Below are positions 1 through 12,053 of a stretch of 64,000 nt of DNA, one piece after another. A program made the position numbers and the translations under genes. Under the pieces are notes generated by a model. The model had not been told where the DNA came from. It worked only from the letters and a program-made list of their open reading frames with translations, and ran no database searches. Origin of the DNA: Pyrrhosoma nymphula. Lineage: Eukaryota > Arthropoda > Insecta > Odonata > Coenagrionidae. The stretch spans positions 144,500,855-144,564,854 of the forward strand of contig OY754327.1 of the NCBI GenBank assembly GCA_963573305.1, in the 5' to 3' direction. Each line of letters begins with the position of its first letter. Position 1 is the first letter of the stretch.

Positions 1-400
1 CGTTCCAAACACTCCCTTTTTCCGAAAGGGGGTTGTATCCTTCCCCCTTCATCCCTTACCCTCCCCCCCTCTCTCCCGCCTTCCAAAACCTCTCGCCAAC
101 TTCCCCCGCGGCTCTTTTCATGTCATATCCTATGAAGGGCAGGAGAGCGCGGTGGCGGAAAGGGGTGGATTTGAGACTTTGAATGCTTCTCTCTCTTGAA
201 TGACGGTGGATGGCGGGAATTGGGTGGTTAGACGTGGCCCCGGGTGGAGGAAGAAAGAGATTTCTTGAAGGCGAGCCGCCGCGGTGCGAAGCGGGAGGCT
301 GCCATTGGGAGGGTTGGATGGTTGGAGGGTAATGGAAACGAAGGGAAGGAGGATAGAAGTGGAGGATGAAACAGGATTGAAGGGTACTTGAAAGAATGGT
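1..400. repeat. Pyrimidine-to-purine strand-switch island
   Basis: The first ~110 bases are almost all C/T on the plus strand, and about 120-400 is rich in G/A with several GGAGG and GAAGG words. CpG is present. I see no gene. It is one of many strand-asymmetric islands in the window. Confidence 0.6.
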
Positions 401-1371
401 GGTGCAGTTGACGTTAGACTAGAAATTTTTCTTTTAAAACTCTATCGTCCTCTTCGGTCATGGGAGTGACGCTTCAGCAGACTGACTCGTGTCAAAGGAT
501 CATCACCGTTCGTTTCTCTAGGAAGGGTGCATGGGACGAGAGTGAGTTCCTTGGTCAGTTTACTCATTGAACAGATTAGATAAAATGACGAAATAGGCTG
601 GAAAATGTTCTTAAAAATGCTACTTATGGTGAATGAAGATTTAATTCTTCCCCAGTGAAAACCTTTGTACGTACTACCGAAAACCTTGAAAAAAATAAGC
701 GGATGAGTCCATGATTGTTCATTATTTAATAGCTTAAATGTAAAAAAAAGACGTGAGATTAAATTTATCCTTTGTGAATTTGCTTATATGGATAAAATGT
801 TAAGCCTCCCTCAGTATACATATCACCACAGGATATTAATCATGAAAAAAACGAGGAAGGGTGGAGGAGGGTTTTATTCAGTATGAAAGAGACCAAATGC
901 TAACTGACTGGCTTGAAATTCAATTATAATCTCTTGGAAATAAAAAAACAATTTAGACCTTGAATATATATACCCTATCGTGCCAGACGCTTCTTTGAAT
1001 GGGAGGATGATAAAACATTCTCAAACCCTTACGAGGATGACCTACATTACGCCCTCAGTGTTGAATTGACACTTTAAACAAATGGCCTTCTTCCGCGACC
1101 GACTGCCAGATTTAATTAATAAACAAAGCGTGAACCGCGATTCGGAATTGAGAGCACTCCATTACTTCCGCCCCTGCTCCCTTTGAAGCCTGACGAATCG
1201 AGACGGCTCAAATTACTTTGAATGGATCACGTGATTCCACTCCCCCTCCCACCACACAGTCCCTCGTGAGTGCCGCCACACAATATAAACACACAATCGT
1301 ACACAAGCCGTCGCACACATAACAATCACTCATACGCAATAGCACGTGAGGGGGTTCCCATTTTCCGTAGG
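401..1371. other. AT-rich stretch, nothing recognised
   Basis: Unstructured AT-rich DNA with frequent stops in all frames. No RNA gene, repeat end or exon is recognisable. Confidence 0.5.
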
Positions 1372-1387
1372 CACACACACACACACA
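1372..1387. repeat. (CA)8 microsatellite
   Basis: Eight uninterrupted CA units, followed by more CA-containing words to about 1,460. Simple-sequence repeat. Confidence 0.9.
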
Positions 1388-1459
1388 AAAGACGAAACCC
1401 ACCCACGCGAGCTCGAAGGAGCAAACAATAACTCACACGCTTACACACAGTCACACACG

Positions 1460-2165
1460 CCCAATCTATTTTTTTCCTCCAAAAAACTCCTTCCACTCTT
1501 TCCTTTGATTACCCTCGCCCTTCTTCCCAGTTCTTTCATTCCTCCCTTTTTCCACTTTCCGTTCTCTCCCAGCCTTCTTTCCCTCTCGCCCGCCCACCCG
1601 ACCTCAACAAATCTCCCAATATTTCGGCCTCTCAGCCTCCGTTTCACCTACCATTCTTCTCTCCCACTCGTCTCTCAACGCTAATCCCGATCGCTCACTT
1701 CAATCTATCCCTCAGCCTTCCGTCCTCCTACCCCTCTCCTGATACCCCCTCTTCCCTGATACCCCCCTCCCTCTCTCTCTCTCCTTCCCCCTCACTCCAA
1801 CTCCTCGTATCTCCCTATGGCCCTCCCCACCTCCTCTTCATCCTCCTCCTCTTTCCCTCCTACCTCTTATGCCTTTGAAATCCCGCACCATCGACGCCGC
1901 TCCATCCATCACTGTCCCTCCTCCAGCTCAGCCGCTCGTCACCGCCCCAGAGAAAAGGAAATAAATGAACAATGAGATCCGTGTGCGAAATAGCGGTGCA
2001 TGCGATGCGCTCAAGCGATTTGCTCCTCGCGCACTTCTTTCTTCGACAAACTGTGAGGCCTCCCCCCCGCCCCTTCCTCTGCCCCTTCCTTCTTCTCCCA
2101 GCCTCCCACGCCCTCTCCTTTATTTTCCTCCGTTTTTATTTCTCTCTTCTGCCCCCTCCCCTTAT
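1460..2165. repeat. Polypyrimidine island
   Basis: The plus strand is dominated by CCT/CTC/TTC words at about 1,460-1,930 and again at 2,050-2,165, with a short mixed gap. It yields long but low-complexity Pro/Ser/Leu frames that I do not regard as genes. CT repeats occur near 1,770-1,790. Confidence 0.65.
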
Positions 2166-2925
2166 GGTGCATATCCCTTTCCGAATGCAGTCGGATTAAA
2201 AATCCAGCCCTCTGAGAAAAATGTACGTTCTTTTGATTCCAAACCTGGAATTTTCATTGAGTTTGCCGCGGCTTTATTTTTTAAGATCTTTTTGAAGCCT
2301 CTGATGTACCCATGCATTCTTTGGCCCAAGCTCAAATATTATAAAGACTGGATAACTCTGTTAGAAACTCTCCCTACTAGCAAATACGTAATTCGTGGCG
2401 TAGATACTAGTTCTGCGAGTTCTCAATAATTGATTTGCCGAGCAACAAAGATATAGAATTTACATTATTTTTTCCTAAAGCTCGGTAAGTGCCTTACGAT
2501 GATGCCATAATTGCACTTTTAATCTTTCATTTAGCCGTATTTATTTTTCTTATAGCCGAGACTAAGAAGACTGTTACTGTCCTCAAAAACAACTCTTTAT
2601 ATTTCATCTATAATGTTGAGTTGACCCTGTGTCTCTGAGAACGATTTCCATAAACATCAAACCTTGCTATAAACATTTTAGTCGTGTTTGCGTCGGGTCT
2701 TATTTTCACATTTTATTCCTGGCGCGTGATTTCTTTTGCTTTTATCCATCAAGTGATCCGTATTACTGCGTATTCAATCCCTCCTTCTCTTTCCACCTTC
2801 ATGAAATTCGAGGTCATCTCTTCAAAAAGTTGAAACATCCCTCAGGAGATGGCCATCTGTGTTTCTGAGGTCCATCCTCTAGGCTCCATCACGCTCTTGT
2901 TTACACTTGAGGCCCTCCGATGCGA
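2166..2925. other. AT-rich stretch, nothing recognised
   Basis: Mixed AT-rich sequence without repeat ends, RNA motifs or exon-like frames. Confidence 0.5.
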
Positions 2926-3420
2926 TGGAAGAGGGAGAGAGAGAAAGAGACAGACAGATAAGGGAAAGGACTAGTGTAGATGAGGGGAAGAGTGAGGGGA
3001 AAGAGAGAGAGAAAGAGAGACCTGGTTTTCATTGGCTGATCGCGTGTCCTGTCGTTGAGTGACAGCTGTCGCTCCATCCGGGCGCTCAGCGGAAGGAAGG
3101 ACGGGAATAGGGGCGAAAGGGGAGGGGTGAGGGTGGGAGGAGAGAGGAGGGGGGTGGGATGGAGGTGGATGTGGGAGGGCAGTGGAGGATTTAGTTGCGA
3201 GTGGGAGGGATAAGAGGGGCCGAAGGGGAAAAAATAAGCCGGGGGGGTTGGGAACCGGCGGCCAATAGCGTGGACGGACAGCCGATCCGCTCGTCACCAA
3301 CTTCCGGCCCTTCTATTTTTTTCACTCGTCTCGTGTGTCCTCTTTTTTTCCATCCGTCCACTCGTACTCACTCCTCCGAATATGCAGCGACCCCATCCCG
3401 CCCAAGTATGCACCCCCCGC
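2926..3420. repeat. Polypurine island followed by pyrimidine-rich segment
   Basis: At 2,926-3,240 the plus strand is rich in GAGAGA, GGAGG and GGGG words. At about 3,295-3,420 it turns pyrimidine-rich. This is a purine-to-pyrimidine switch like those at 20.9 and 28 kb. Confidence 0.6.
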
Positions 3421-5989
3421 GAATTTTTTTCAGCTGCCTGTATTCTCCATCATACGACGTCTCCCGTGGCGTCCTCCATGCTTTTCCAGGGCATAGTAAT
3501 CCTGCTTGCTCATGACGGTGATAGCGGAGTTTTAAATATGAAACCTGCCATACGGAGGAATATTGTAGCAGCCTTTAAAGCTGTGGCTTCATAAGATGTT
3601 CATCATGGCCTCAGAATGTTACGAGAGAGGAAGTGGGTTGGAAGAATGTCAAGTTTTAGTAAGAGCTATCGTTTGTTAGTGTTAGTTAGTTAGTGAGAGT
3701 TAAACCTATCGTTTAAAAATTTCATTGGAAATTGTTCCAAAATTTCAAATAATTAAGAGGTTGGCTACGGGTTGTTTGTTTTTGTTTGGTTTGAATGAAA
3801 GCTTGATGAGGCTTGTTTTCAAATTTGCAACGAGAAGGAAGGTGTGCATTTCCCAAAAATTCTCGTCTAACAAATATTATTATTAATTTTGATAAACGTC
3901 TTCTCCTTGAAAATAATATGTATGTTAACTTCGCGTTAAATATTGCCATTACTTTTATGGTTAGTAAAGCCGGAGATAAAATTAACGTGAGCATTTCCCT
4001 TCTGTACTATATCCTCGGACTTTTCGGATACTTCGCAGATGATTATATGCTATTCATAATATTCGAGTGCGAGAATATGAAAAGTGGTGATACACGAGAT
4101 TTATTTTACACTGAAAGAGAAAACGACTTAATTTTAAAATGTAAAACTTCTTAATAACATTCCGTGTTAATTGTTATTTTACGCATTACATTCCTACATT
4201 GGATATTTAGTGATCATGCTGCTCTTGCAAGTTTACTCCGTACGAGTTTTACGCCATAATCCCACCCTAGCGCCGCGCCGTAAGACCATGGAGAGTATTC
4301 TATGACGGTTTTATTTGAACTTCGCATCTTTCTTCATATTCTCGCTCTTTCGCCTGCTATGTAATTAAAACCTATATTTACTTAACATTCATGCATGCGA
4401 ATTGGACTACATAGGAAGTGCTCCGCTCTTTTTGTATGGGTAAATTTTCCCATTCCTGTTTACTAGAGTTACCTTTTTTTTAATAACTACGTATTAGCCG
4501 TGGATATATTTTGAACTATTCGAGCTTATGAACTTAGAATTTTAATCGGCAAAAAATGAAATGGATTAATCCAATAGTTTCAGCGTGGGTGAAGACTTCC
4601 GAAAACCCCTCTCGGTGCGACTATTTGATACCGAGAATTCCGTAAAAATCCGCTTAGGTCCCAGCCAAAGGAATCCCTTAGATATATAAATTGCTCACTC
4701 ATACCAGCTTTATTCAAGGATATCTGTCTCCTTATCTATCCCACCGCTGGTTGGTTGGACCCCGAGTTAGTGATAAGTAAGACTCAAAGTTGTTCATTAA
4801 CAAGTCTGTTGTCTTGCGATTTTTTATTTAATGAGCCCAAGAAGCACTTAGTATCCTTTGAGTCCGAAATGAAGTGCGATTAATTGCCTTGGGTATTTTT
4901 TTATAAAACTTCCTCGACCAACGTCATTTCAGTCAAATCAGCATGACTGTAGCCTGTGAGTTGTAATCATGATCAAAATTAGTGCCAAAAGCGATCATTC
5001 TCGCCATATTTATTTGATATGCATGAACTTTCAACGGGTAAAATTGGCTCTTAATTTAGAATCTCAAGTAACCTTCTTGAGCGATGTTGATTTGGGATGC
5101 TTGGTCCATTTTGGAGAGCGTGACAAATTTGGATGCTTTTCGGGCTGGCTCGTAATCAGGTAACAATTGAGAAAATGGCAAATACTGAATAGTCATGCGA
5201 TCGCCGAACGACCAGTACGGCGTTAACTTTATCATTTGGACTTATTTCTATGGTTTGCGTTCTGTGAATATTCTTAGCATTTTATCCATTAGGATTCGAG
5301 TTTGGCTCTGAAATGCATATTTAATCTCAGATCATAAATGCGCTAACAATTTATAGTTAATTTTTTCAACATTACACGGCGGTACTATATCTTCAAATAA
5401 TGCAGGGGTGTCACATTGTGGAGGCCAACTTCCCATTTACCCTCATCCTCGATTACACACTTAATCTTGCGCAATTGTGCTGAAAATAGAACTGAGAAGT
5501 GTTTTGCCGATGGATTTCATTTTATCATTGATAGTGTTGATATATACCTTCTTGAAACCAATTGATTTTAATTTTTTTTATGAAAGGGAAATGTAACTTG
5601 CCAACTGAATTTTATGATTAATATGAAATACTCTGAAGAATTCCAGCTAAATTAAATTAAAATTCTGAATTGGCGCATAGCCTCATTTTTCCCTCCATTT
5701 ATACCATTTAAATGAAACGGAATTGAGACGTGGCCATAAGTATCGTATATCCGCTATTAGCTGGTAACGAATCATAAAGGTGATGTGGGTATAGTAAACT
5801 AATAATCAAGCAAGGCGTTAGTTACTTGTAAATAAGTGCGATAGGGGAAAATAATGAAGATACATGTTCATCTTTCGCACTTACCTCCGTAAACATCACT
5901 GCCTTCAAGGACAAGGGTGTAGTGCCTCTCACAAATATTGCTATCAAAATAATAGCTGCTTCTGATGAAGAAATTCTATGCTTTGCGCA
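3421..5989. other. AT-rich stretch, nothing recognised
   Basis: About 2.6 kb of AT-rich DNA. Short open frames such as one of 113 codons at 3,813-4,154 have no recognisable domain and the composition of their surroundings. No repeat boundaries seen. Confidence 0.5.
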
Positions 5990-6560
5990 CTTACTCTCCT
6001 CCCTTCATTTCTCCATCCCTGTTTCCATCCCTCCATTCATCTCGTCAATGTTAGGAATTTCCATTTGGCTGAGACCACCCTCGAAGGCTTTCCTCCGCGC
6101 GCCGTGCCCCTGACCCGCCCTCCTGCCCCTTCAGCCTCCGCCGCTCTTTCCTTCTCCACTCCACTCACCCCTTCCCTTTTAAAATCCCTCCTCTCCTCAA
6201 GCCCACACCTCTTCCACCCCCTCTTTCTCTCCCCGCTATTACGCGCATACACATCTTACGACTCTCCCATCCCCGTCGCACCTCTCTCCTCCCCGCTCCG
6301 GTCTCAAGCCCCCGCTGTCGGCAGTGGAGTGTGCACGTGGAGTGATAGGACTTGATGAATTAATCCTTACCTCTCTCTCTCCCCGTTCCTTCCTTTCCCT
6401 CGACCCGCCCTCCACTACTTCACTCTCCCCCAACCTTCCAGCTTCTCACCCGCATCTCCATTTCGCGTCGTGTACTTCCATTCTGCTCGCCGCCGCTATT
6501 TTCCTCCTCTTCTGTCTCTTTCTTTCTCAACTCCATCCACGCACTTCCCCATCGTCATGC
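5990..6560. repeat. Polypyrimidine island
   Basis: Plus strand almost entirely C/T, with scattered CpG around 6,095-6,130 and 6,240-6,340. Overlapping low-complexity frames on both strands follow from composition. Confidence 0.65.
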
Positions 6561-7937
6561 TATTTTGGCTGATTGTGATTTCCTATTTTCACATTTCTCC
6601 CGCGGTCAAGGGGATCATTTCAACAAAATTATAGGCGAGTATGTAACTAGGGTTAGCAACAGCTGTGGAGATTGCTGCTTTAAATCACTGGAATGATTTG
6701 GACTATTTTAATTTGTATGTAATTTTATGTAGGTTTTAGGCCCCCTATTCATGGAGAACCTCCAATGAGACCCACGGAGCGATGGTTTGTACAAATTAGC
6801 ATTGTTGTATTTTATTGTTATTATCTCGTGATAGATAGAAAATTGAATAGAACTTGAATTGCATTAATGTTATAGCTTATATTTAAATTTTGTTGCAATT
6901 TCCTTCTTAATCAGTAAGGCATATATTGTGTAACTGCGAAAATAGTGCGCATTCACCATTGAAATTATTGATGACGTTGAAAACAATGGGATTTAAAAAT
7001 TATTTTATATCACACTACTATTTTTCAACGAAATCAACCTCAATTAGTACTTCTAACGATACTTAGGATTCCAGTTTTCTGATGGCCCTATTTTCCATAA
7101 GAGCGCGTTTTCATCGAGTTAGGTGAAGGAAAGATATTACAAGATTCATAAATAATGAAGTTCTCCTGCGTTTACGTTTTACTCCTGCGGCATGAAAGCA
7201 ATGTGTATTCACACATTTCCGTTTCCTTTTGGAAATAAACCAAACAAATACCATTCCAGTTGTAAAGTCCCCTGTTATTAAGCAATTTTGTTTAGCATCA
7301 AGAAAGCTTCAAGGTCAGTGCATCTAAGTTCATTCAATTGTTATGTGATTTGCGAAGCATCAACCCTTGAAATGAATTTATTAGCTGCCTTATACTGAGA
7401 AAACTCATATCCTGCTAAGGCCGCCGTCACGTCAGTTCAGAGCGATTCCCTTGACCCTTCCTTTCCCAGGCCAAACAAACAACTCCTTGAAGCAAATTAG
7501 AGGTTAGGTGGGAAAAGAAGGGATTTTCAATTCTTCTCTACTCCTATTCATTATTAATGGTGGTCATTGCAAGTCGCGTTGATACCATCCTGAGATTTGA
7601 GAGTATTTGGTGGTTCCACTTGTAATGCTATTTGTGCCATATTCCTCGAATATTTTATTGGATCAAACGCTCTGGTAGATCATATTCCTGAGTTGAGTTT
7701 TAAGCACAAGTAATTTCCTATCATATTTATAATCTATTTTAAAGGGCATAGAAGATTATATTTAAGATCATAACTTTGAAAAATCATTAAAAATAATAAC
7801 TAAATAATTTTTATCATACTTCGTAGATTTTATTAAATACTTGGCAAATTATTCTTATTTATTAAATACTTAGAAATACTTCAATTAATATACTGATTGA
7901 CTAGCCAAATTTGATTCGTCATCATTACGATCAGCAT
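6561..7937. other. AT-rich stretch, nothing recognised
   Basis: AT-rich DNA up to the start of a LINE 3' end. No features recognised. Confidence 0.5.
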
Positions 7938-8160
7938 TCATCAATCCGTATATTGTTTCGATGGAGCTCCACCCTCCACTCCTCTCCTAACCGCCAACCG
8001 TTTTATTTCTACATAATAGTTCACTTTGACGTCCTCCATAATTTGCTCGATGTGATTTGACGATTCTTGGTCTTCCTCTGTAATTTTTCCCATTTATTTC
8101 TACTTCCATTATTGTTTCCAATGGGCGTTTATGTCGTGTAAGCGTGTAACATATTCGAAA
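7938..8160 (-). mobile_element. LINE 3'-end fragment (RTE-like reverse transcriptase C-terminus)
   Basis: Read on the minus strand, 8,150 to 7,941 encodes a degraded C-terminal tail of a non-LTR retrotransposon polyprotein. An RPLETIMEVEINGKNYRGRPR-type segment, then in another frame HIEQIMEDVKVNYYVEIKRL, then two stop codons (7,943-7,938 on the minus strand). The order 'basic GRPR segment, IEQI..DV, YVE.KRLA' is what I know from RTE-like LINE C-termini in insects. One frameshift lies near 8,060. After the stops the minus strand has ATG/TGA-rich words (7,937 to about 7,915), as expected for an RTE-like 3' tail. The element is truncated at its 5' side near 8,160, the usual result of target-primed reverse transcription. 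Family assignment is from memory. Confidence 0.65.
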
Positions 8161-8500
8161 AGCAAATAGCTATTTGTCACGTGAAATTTGGTGACATGAG
8201 TATTAAGTCTGAGAAAAAACAGAATCTAAGATATATGTAAAATCATGTCATGCGAAAGAACGTCGATTTTAAAATCTACTTACACGCGGCAAAGGCTTAA
8301 ATATTGTGTGAAAAACGTTAGTGGTCTGCAGCCATTCCCAAAAATGTACGTTCTGGATTAAATATATGAACATTGATCCTCTTAGATTAGACTCATCTTC
8401 GGAAACAGTGCTCCCAAGTAGCATTTTTCTTGACGTTCTAAGTTGCTTTGTCCAAAAATATTGCAAATAAAATTTCTACTTTCCCCATTCCATAGATTAT

Positions 8501-8625
8501 TAGTGCTGCCACGAGACGAGACTTGGGTCAGTCTCGTGTGCCGAACTCGGGTCTCGTCTTGAGTCTCGTCTCGTGAACTTCATTCTGGTCTTGGTTTTGA
8601 GTCTCCTCTCATCCCGTCTTGTTTT
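8501..8625 (+). mobile_element. hAT-like transposon end with GTCTCG subterminal repeats (left)
   Basis: The segment begins TAGTGCTGCCAC, close to hAT-type terminal inverted repeats. It carries six copies of CGAGAC/GTCTCG: 8,512, 8,517, 8,531, 8,551, 8,563 and 8,568. Repeated short subterminal motifs are typical transposase-binding sites of hAT elements. A matching end in the opposite orientation lies at 11,940-12,053. The intervening 3.5 kb shows no transposase. The adjacent 8-mers (8,493-8,500 and 12,054-12,061) do not match, so either the target duplication has decayed or these are two separate ends. Confidence 0.45.
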
Positions 8626-9483
8626 CACAAGAAAAATAAATGACTACTTTTTAATCTAAGAACAGCTAGTTATTGTGCTGGATATAATGTCTCAATAAAA
8701 AAAACAATTCGTAATCTATACATGACCAGAGCTTTTAGGTAAAATAAAAATGTTTAGAATGTTGAAATTATGCTAGGAAAAATAACTAAGATGTACATCA
8801 ATATTCAATTAAAATATTAAAGTAAAATTAAATGAATTGGTAACGCTATTGCAGTGAAACTATCATAAGTGATGAAGTGAAATAAAAATAATGCTATTAT
8901 TGTGCGCTTCAAAATAAAAAAGTAAGATTGAGAATAAAATTTACTCGGCTTGTTCTATCTTGTGAGGCACTAAATGTATACTTAAGCAACATTTTTGATT
9001 TTAGGGCTAAATTGCATTAGCTTACGAGTTTAGGTAAGACAAACTTTCTGTAAGTCGTCATTTAATCATTATGAACACTGTCCGTGAAAGGTATTTCTGC
9101 AGGGACTGACATCGGTGCTGGGAAGGTATCATTCCATTATTTCCAAATCTGGTAATTTGTTCCCTTTGTCCTTTCAACACACCAATATCTTTAATCACTA
9201 AACATCAAAACCGTTAAAAATAAACGCCTCGTGCCCATCCAAGGATATTCATATAATTGAGTAAGTAAGCAGTGAAGTTTCGACGGTAAGAACTGATAAT
9301 TAAAGTTCTCAAATTGAATTGCAACCGCTGTTATTATGGGAGCATTCCTTTTAATGTATTGAAGTTTGGAATACATCAGCGCGTTATAGCGCACACGAAC
9401 GACGATCAATCAAACGATGTGCGCAGGCGAAACGTTCGGTAACCTGCCGGTAGATGTCACTCTGAAGAATAACAATAGTCACC
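8626..9483. other. AT-rich stretch, nothing recognised
   Basis: Strongly AT-rich sequence. No transposase-like frame is visible although it lies between two hAT-like ends. Confidence 0.45.
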
Positions 9484-9785
9484 ACCAAGGAGGTTAGAAA
9501 AGAAATGGAGGCGACATAGCACTTGATTCTTGAAGCCAATTCCGCCATTGCAGTAGGCACAGTGTAGATCTTCCTCTGGCTTACGTCTCTGACGGTCGCG
9601 TTCGATTGTCGTAAAATCTAAATTAAAAACGTTAAAAACCTCAGAAACGCGCGTTTTGTGACTGATTTGGCAACACCTTCCACACCCTTCCCCAAAATCC
9701 TTCCCAAGCACCCCTATTCTTGCTTCACTTTCGCCCATGAGCGTTCACGGTCATGCCTCCTCCATTTCATTTTAACCTCCTTGGT
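9484..9785. mobile_element. 302-bp MITE with ~27-bp terminal inverted repeats
   Basis: The left end reads ACCAAGGAGGTTA with GAAATGGAGG following. The reverse complement of the right end reads ACCAAGGAGGTTA, then GAAATGGAGG after a slightly shorter spacer. The ends are therefore inverted copies over ~27 bp. A CACC tetranucleotide directly flanks both sides (9,480-9,483 and 9,786-9,789) and could be a short target duplication. The interior encodes no transposase. An open minus-strand frame of 93 codons covers it, but nothing in that frame is recognised as a domain. Non-autonomous DNA element; superfamily not assigned. Confidence 0.6.
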
Positions 9786-9884
9786 CACCACCGTATGTAT
9801 GTGTATAGTTATGGAATTCGTTCAAAATACATGTTAAAAAACACAAGCTTTTTATCATAAAATAATTAAAAACCCCCTTCCCTT

Positions 9885-10282
9885 GGACCACAACCTTACT
9901 TGGAAGTGCTTGCGCGTTCCAATGGCCCTAGAGCTGGACTGGCAGGAACAATTACTATTGCTCCTGGTAGGGCCACCCATGCCAGAAAGGTCGAACGGTA
10001 GGAGCCAGACCAAAGGCAGTTCACATGATGGTGTCACGTTAAAAATAACGTTAGGAAGCAGGGGTGGGGAAGAACTCCCAACAATCAGTTACCCTCAATA
10101 TGAAGGTCAATCATAGATTATTGAATCCTGGCAACTATGGGACGGCGCCAACAAGGGCGGGTGTTATGCCCGGCTGCGAGGGAGGCAAGGCCTCCGCGGT
10201 CGTCATCACACAAAATCTTTGCACTACAACGTCATCAAAATATATCAGGAATATGAGGGAGAGAAAAAAAGAGGAGGAAAGC
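9885..10282 (+). mobile_element. Probable 5' region of the LINE that continues at 10,283
   Basis: This segment precedes the LINE endonuclease domain and differs from the AT-rich flank: it is GC-balanced, with words such as AGGGCCACCCATGCC and GTTATGCCCGGCTGCGAGG. It is partly open in the frame that becomes the endonuclease (from 10,064). I take it as 5' UTR and leader of the same element. The left boundary is uncertain. Confidence 0.45.
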
Positions 10283-10850
10283 AGCGTTAAAATAGGAGGT
10301 TGGAACGTTAGGACAATGATGAGGGTTGGGAAGCTAGAAAATATTAAACAGGAAATGGAAAAAAAGGAAAATAGATGTTTTGGGGCAGTGCGAGGTGAGA
10401 TGGAGGGATAGGGGGGCCTATTGGAGTGATAGTTACAGGGTAATCTATATTTATCGATATCAGGGTATATCTCTTTATCTATATCAGGGTAAGACGAGAG
10501 TCAACGTGAGGTATCTACTGTGTTGAATACAAACTGGAAGATGAGGGGAGTACCTAACCATTTAACAGGTGAGCGACAGGATACTTCTGGTAGAAATAAA
10601 AGCACGCCCAACGAATTTCATATTGGTCCAGGTGCTCATGCCTACAACGAAGGAGGTGGACGGGGTGTATGAAAAACTGGAAGAGATAATTCGAGAAATC
10701 CCGGACAAGAAAACCTGGAAGTAATGGGGGACTAATATGCAGTGGTTGGGGAAGGGAAGGATGTATTTGAAGTGGGAGGGTATGTGCTCGGGATAAGAAA
10801 TGACCGCGGTGAGAATATAGTTGAATTTTGTAGGAAAACCGATGATAAGT
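10283..10850 (+). pseudogene. Degraded LINE apurinic-type endonuclease domain (RTE-like)
   Basis: This encodes the N-terminal endonuclease of a non-LTR retrotransposon polyprotein, the enzyme that nicks target DNA. The frame opens with VKIGGWNVRTM...GKLENIKQEM. After a frameshift near 10,365-10,372 it continues CEVRWRDRGAYWSDSYRVIY. Later come LVEIKARPTNFILVQVLMPT and, in another frame, VMGD-stop-YAVVGEG...YVLGIRNDRGENIVEFC. The WNVRT, E.RW, YMPT-like and GD.N.VVG blocks occur in family order. The copy is dead: at least two frameshifts, several stops, and the GDFN-type catalytic block has a stop and a Tyr where Phe-Asn is expected. A short direct duplication (TATCAGGGTA, twice) sits at 10,457-10,495. 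No reverse transcriptase follows; homology ends near 10,850. Confidence 0.75.
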
Positions 10851-11439
10851 CGTTATTATCTCTTTTTATGCCAAAGTTCCCTGTGCATTTCCTTCCCAGT
10901 TAGGTAAACCTCTCAACGCATTTTCGAAAAATAGGCTACGAATAACTGCTTATTTCACAATAATTTAATGATATATTTTCTAGAGTATCATATCCTCAAG
11001 ACTGATTCAACAGCATTGTATAACAAGGGGCCTTTCCACTCTGGAATCATGATTTACAATTATCTCACCAAATATGTCAAAATTTCTAATTCAGTTACAA
11101 CTTTTACAGCACAATTAAAACTGTTTCTTCTGTCTACAGTACAGATGAGTTCCTTAATGACTATATAAAATGTTGAAAATGATCTGGTATACCACTATGC
11201 ATATATTGTATGTGTATTGTCTTTATTTATTTTTGAAATATCCTGTATTACCTTCCAAATATCCTAACAAATACTTCGCTCATAAATAAGCTTAAGCTAT
11301 TCGCACTCAAAAATGAGTATTGACTAAGAAGCATATACAGCCTCAATACTATATATAAGTAAGTGATTAGGGTCATTAAACACTGTACATAACTTGGGAA
11401 AATAAAGTAGCCTTAGTGAAAGTGATAGAAATATTATTC
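10851..11439. other. AT-rich stretch, nothing recognised
   Basis: AT-rich sequence after the LINE fragment. No reverse-transcriptase motifs are visible in any frame. Confidence 0.5.
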
Positions 11440-11580
11440 GTAACACACACTGAGGATATCGCGCTATTACACATAAGTACACCAATCTAGAACGAGGTGG
11501 GTTACAAACTCACGACCTTTGGTTGACCCAATAGGCACGCTATGAACCGAATGGTCGAGGCAAGTATATTTCAGCTTCTT
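11440..11580 (-). repeat. tRNA-derived SINE-like sequence
   Basis: On the minus strand, about 11,562 to 11,490 reads like a decayed tRNA. An A-box-like GGTTCATAGCGTGCCTATT (about 11,550-11,530) is followed at tRNA spacing by a T-arm/B-box-like GGTCGTGAGTTTGTAACCC (11,517-11,499). Downstream comes TGTACTTATGTGTAATAGCGCG, which resembles the sequence after the tRNA-like head at 45.5 kb. The B box is mutated, so an active tRNA gene is unlikely. Confidence 0.45.
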
Positions 11581-11939
11581 GAATTATTACCTACTCACTA
11601 GATATGCCCAAAGAGATCGCAGTAAGATCTTCTAAGGATCTAATTGAGTCGAAAACTACCTAATCCAAAACATTTATAACGATGATGAACAAATATGGAG
11701 CATAAAACTCTACCTTTTTCTCATTTAGCTCTTGGTTTTACACTCGTGGTATCAGTATCGGTGCCATAGGGCGAGAATTCTAATGTTCATTTGGAGAGTA
11801 AAGCATTTGGAAAATCCATCATAACCTTATTAATGCTGGAAATTCCCAATTTCAATGCTTAGATAAGTCCAATATTACTCATCGCGGAGTATTCTTTGCC
11901 CTGTCTAGGATTATTTTATTCATATCTCTTCACTACTTT

Positions 11940-12053
11940 CTCATGAGAGTCTCGTGACGGTGGTATCGTCTCGCCAAATAACGGTATCGTTTCGAGTCTC
12001 GCCTTGAATGTCCGCATTCGGTCTCGTCTCGAATCTCGCGGTAGGTACCACTG
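11940..12053 (-). mobile_element. hAT-like transposon end with GTCTCG subterminal repeats (right)
   Basis: The reverse complement starts CAGTGGTACC at 12,053, resembling the TAGTGCTGCC at 8,501. It holds five GTCTCG motifs (11,949, 11,968, 11,996, 12,021, 12,026). Orientation is inward-facing relative to the 8.5-kb end. The flanking 8-mers do not match, so pairing is plausible but unproven. Confidence 0.45.
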
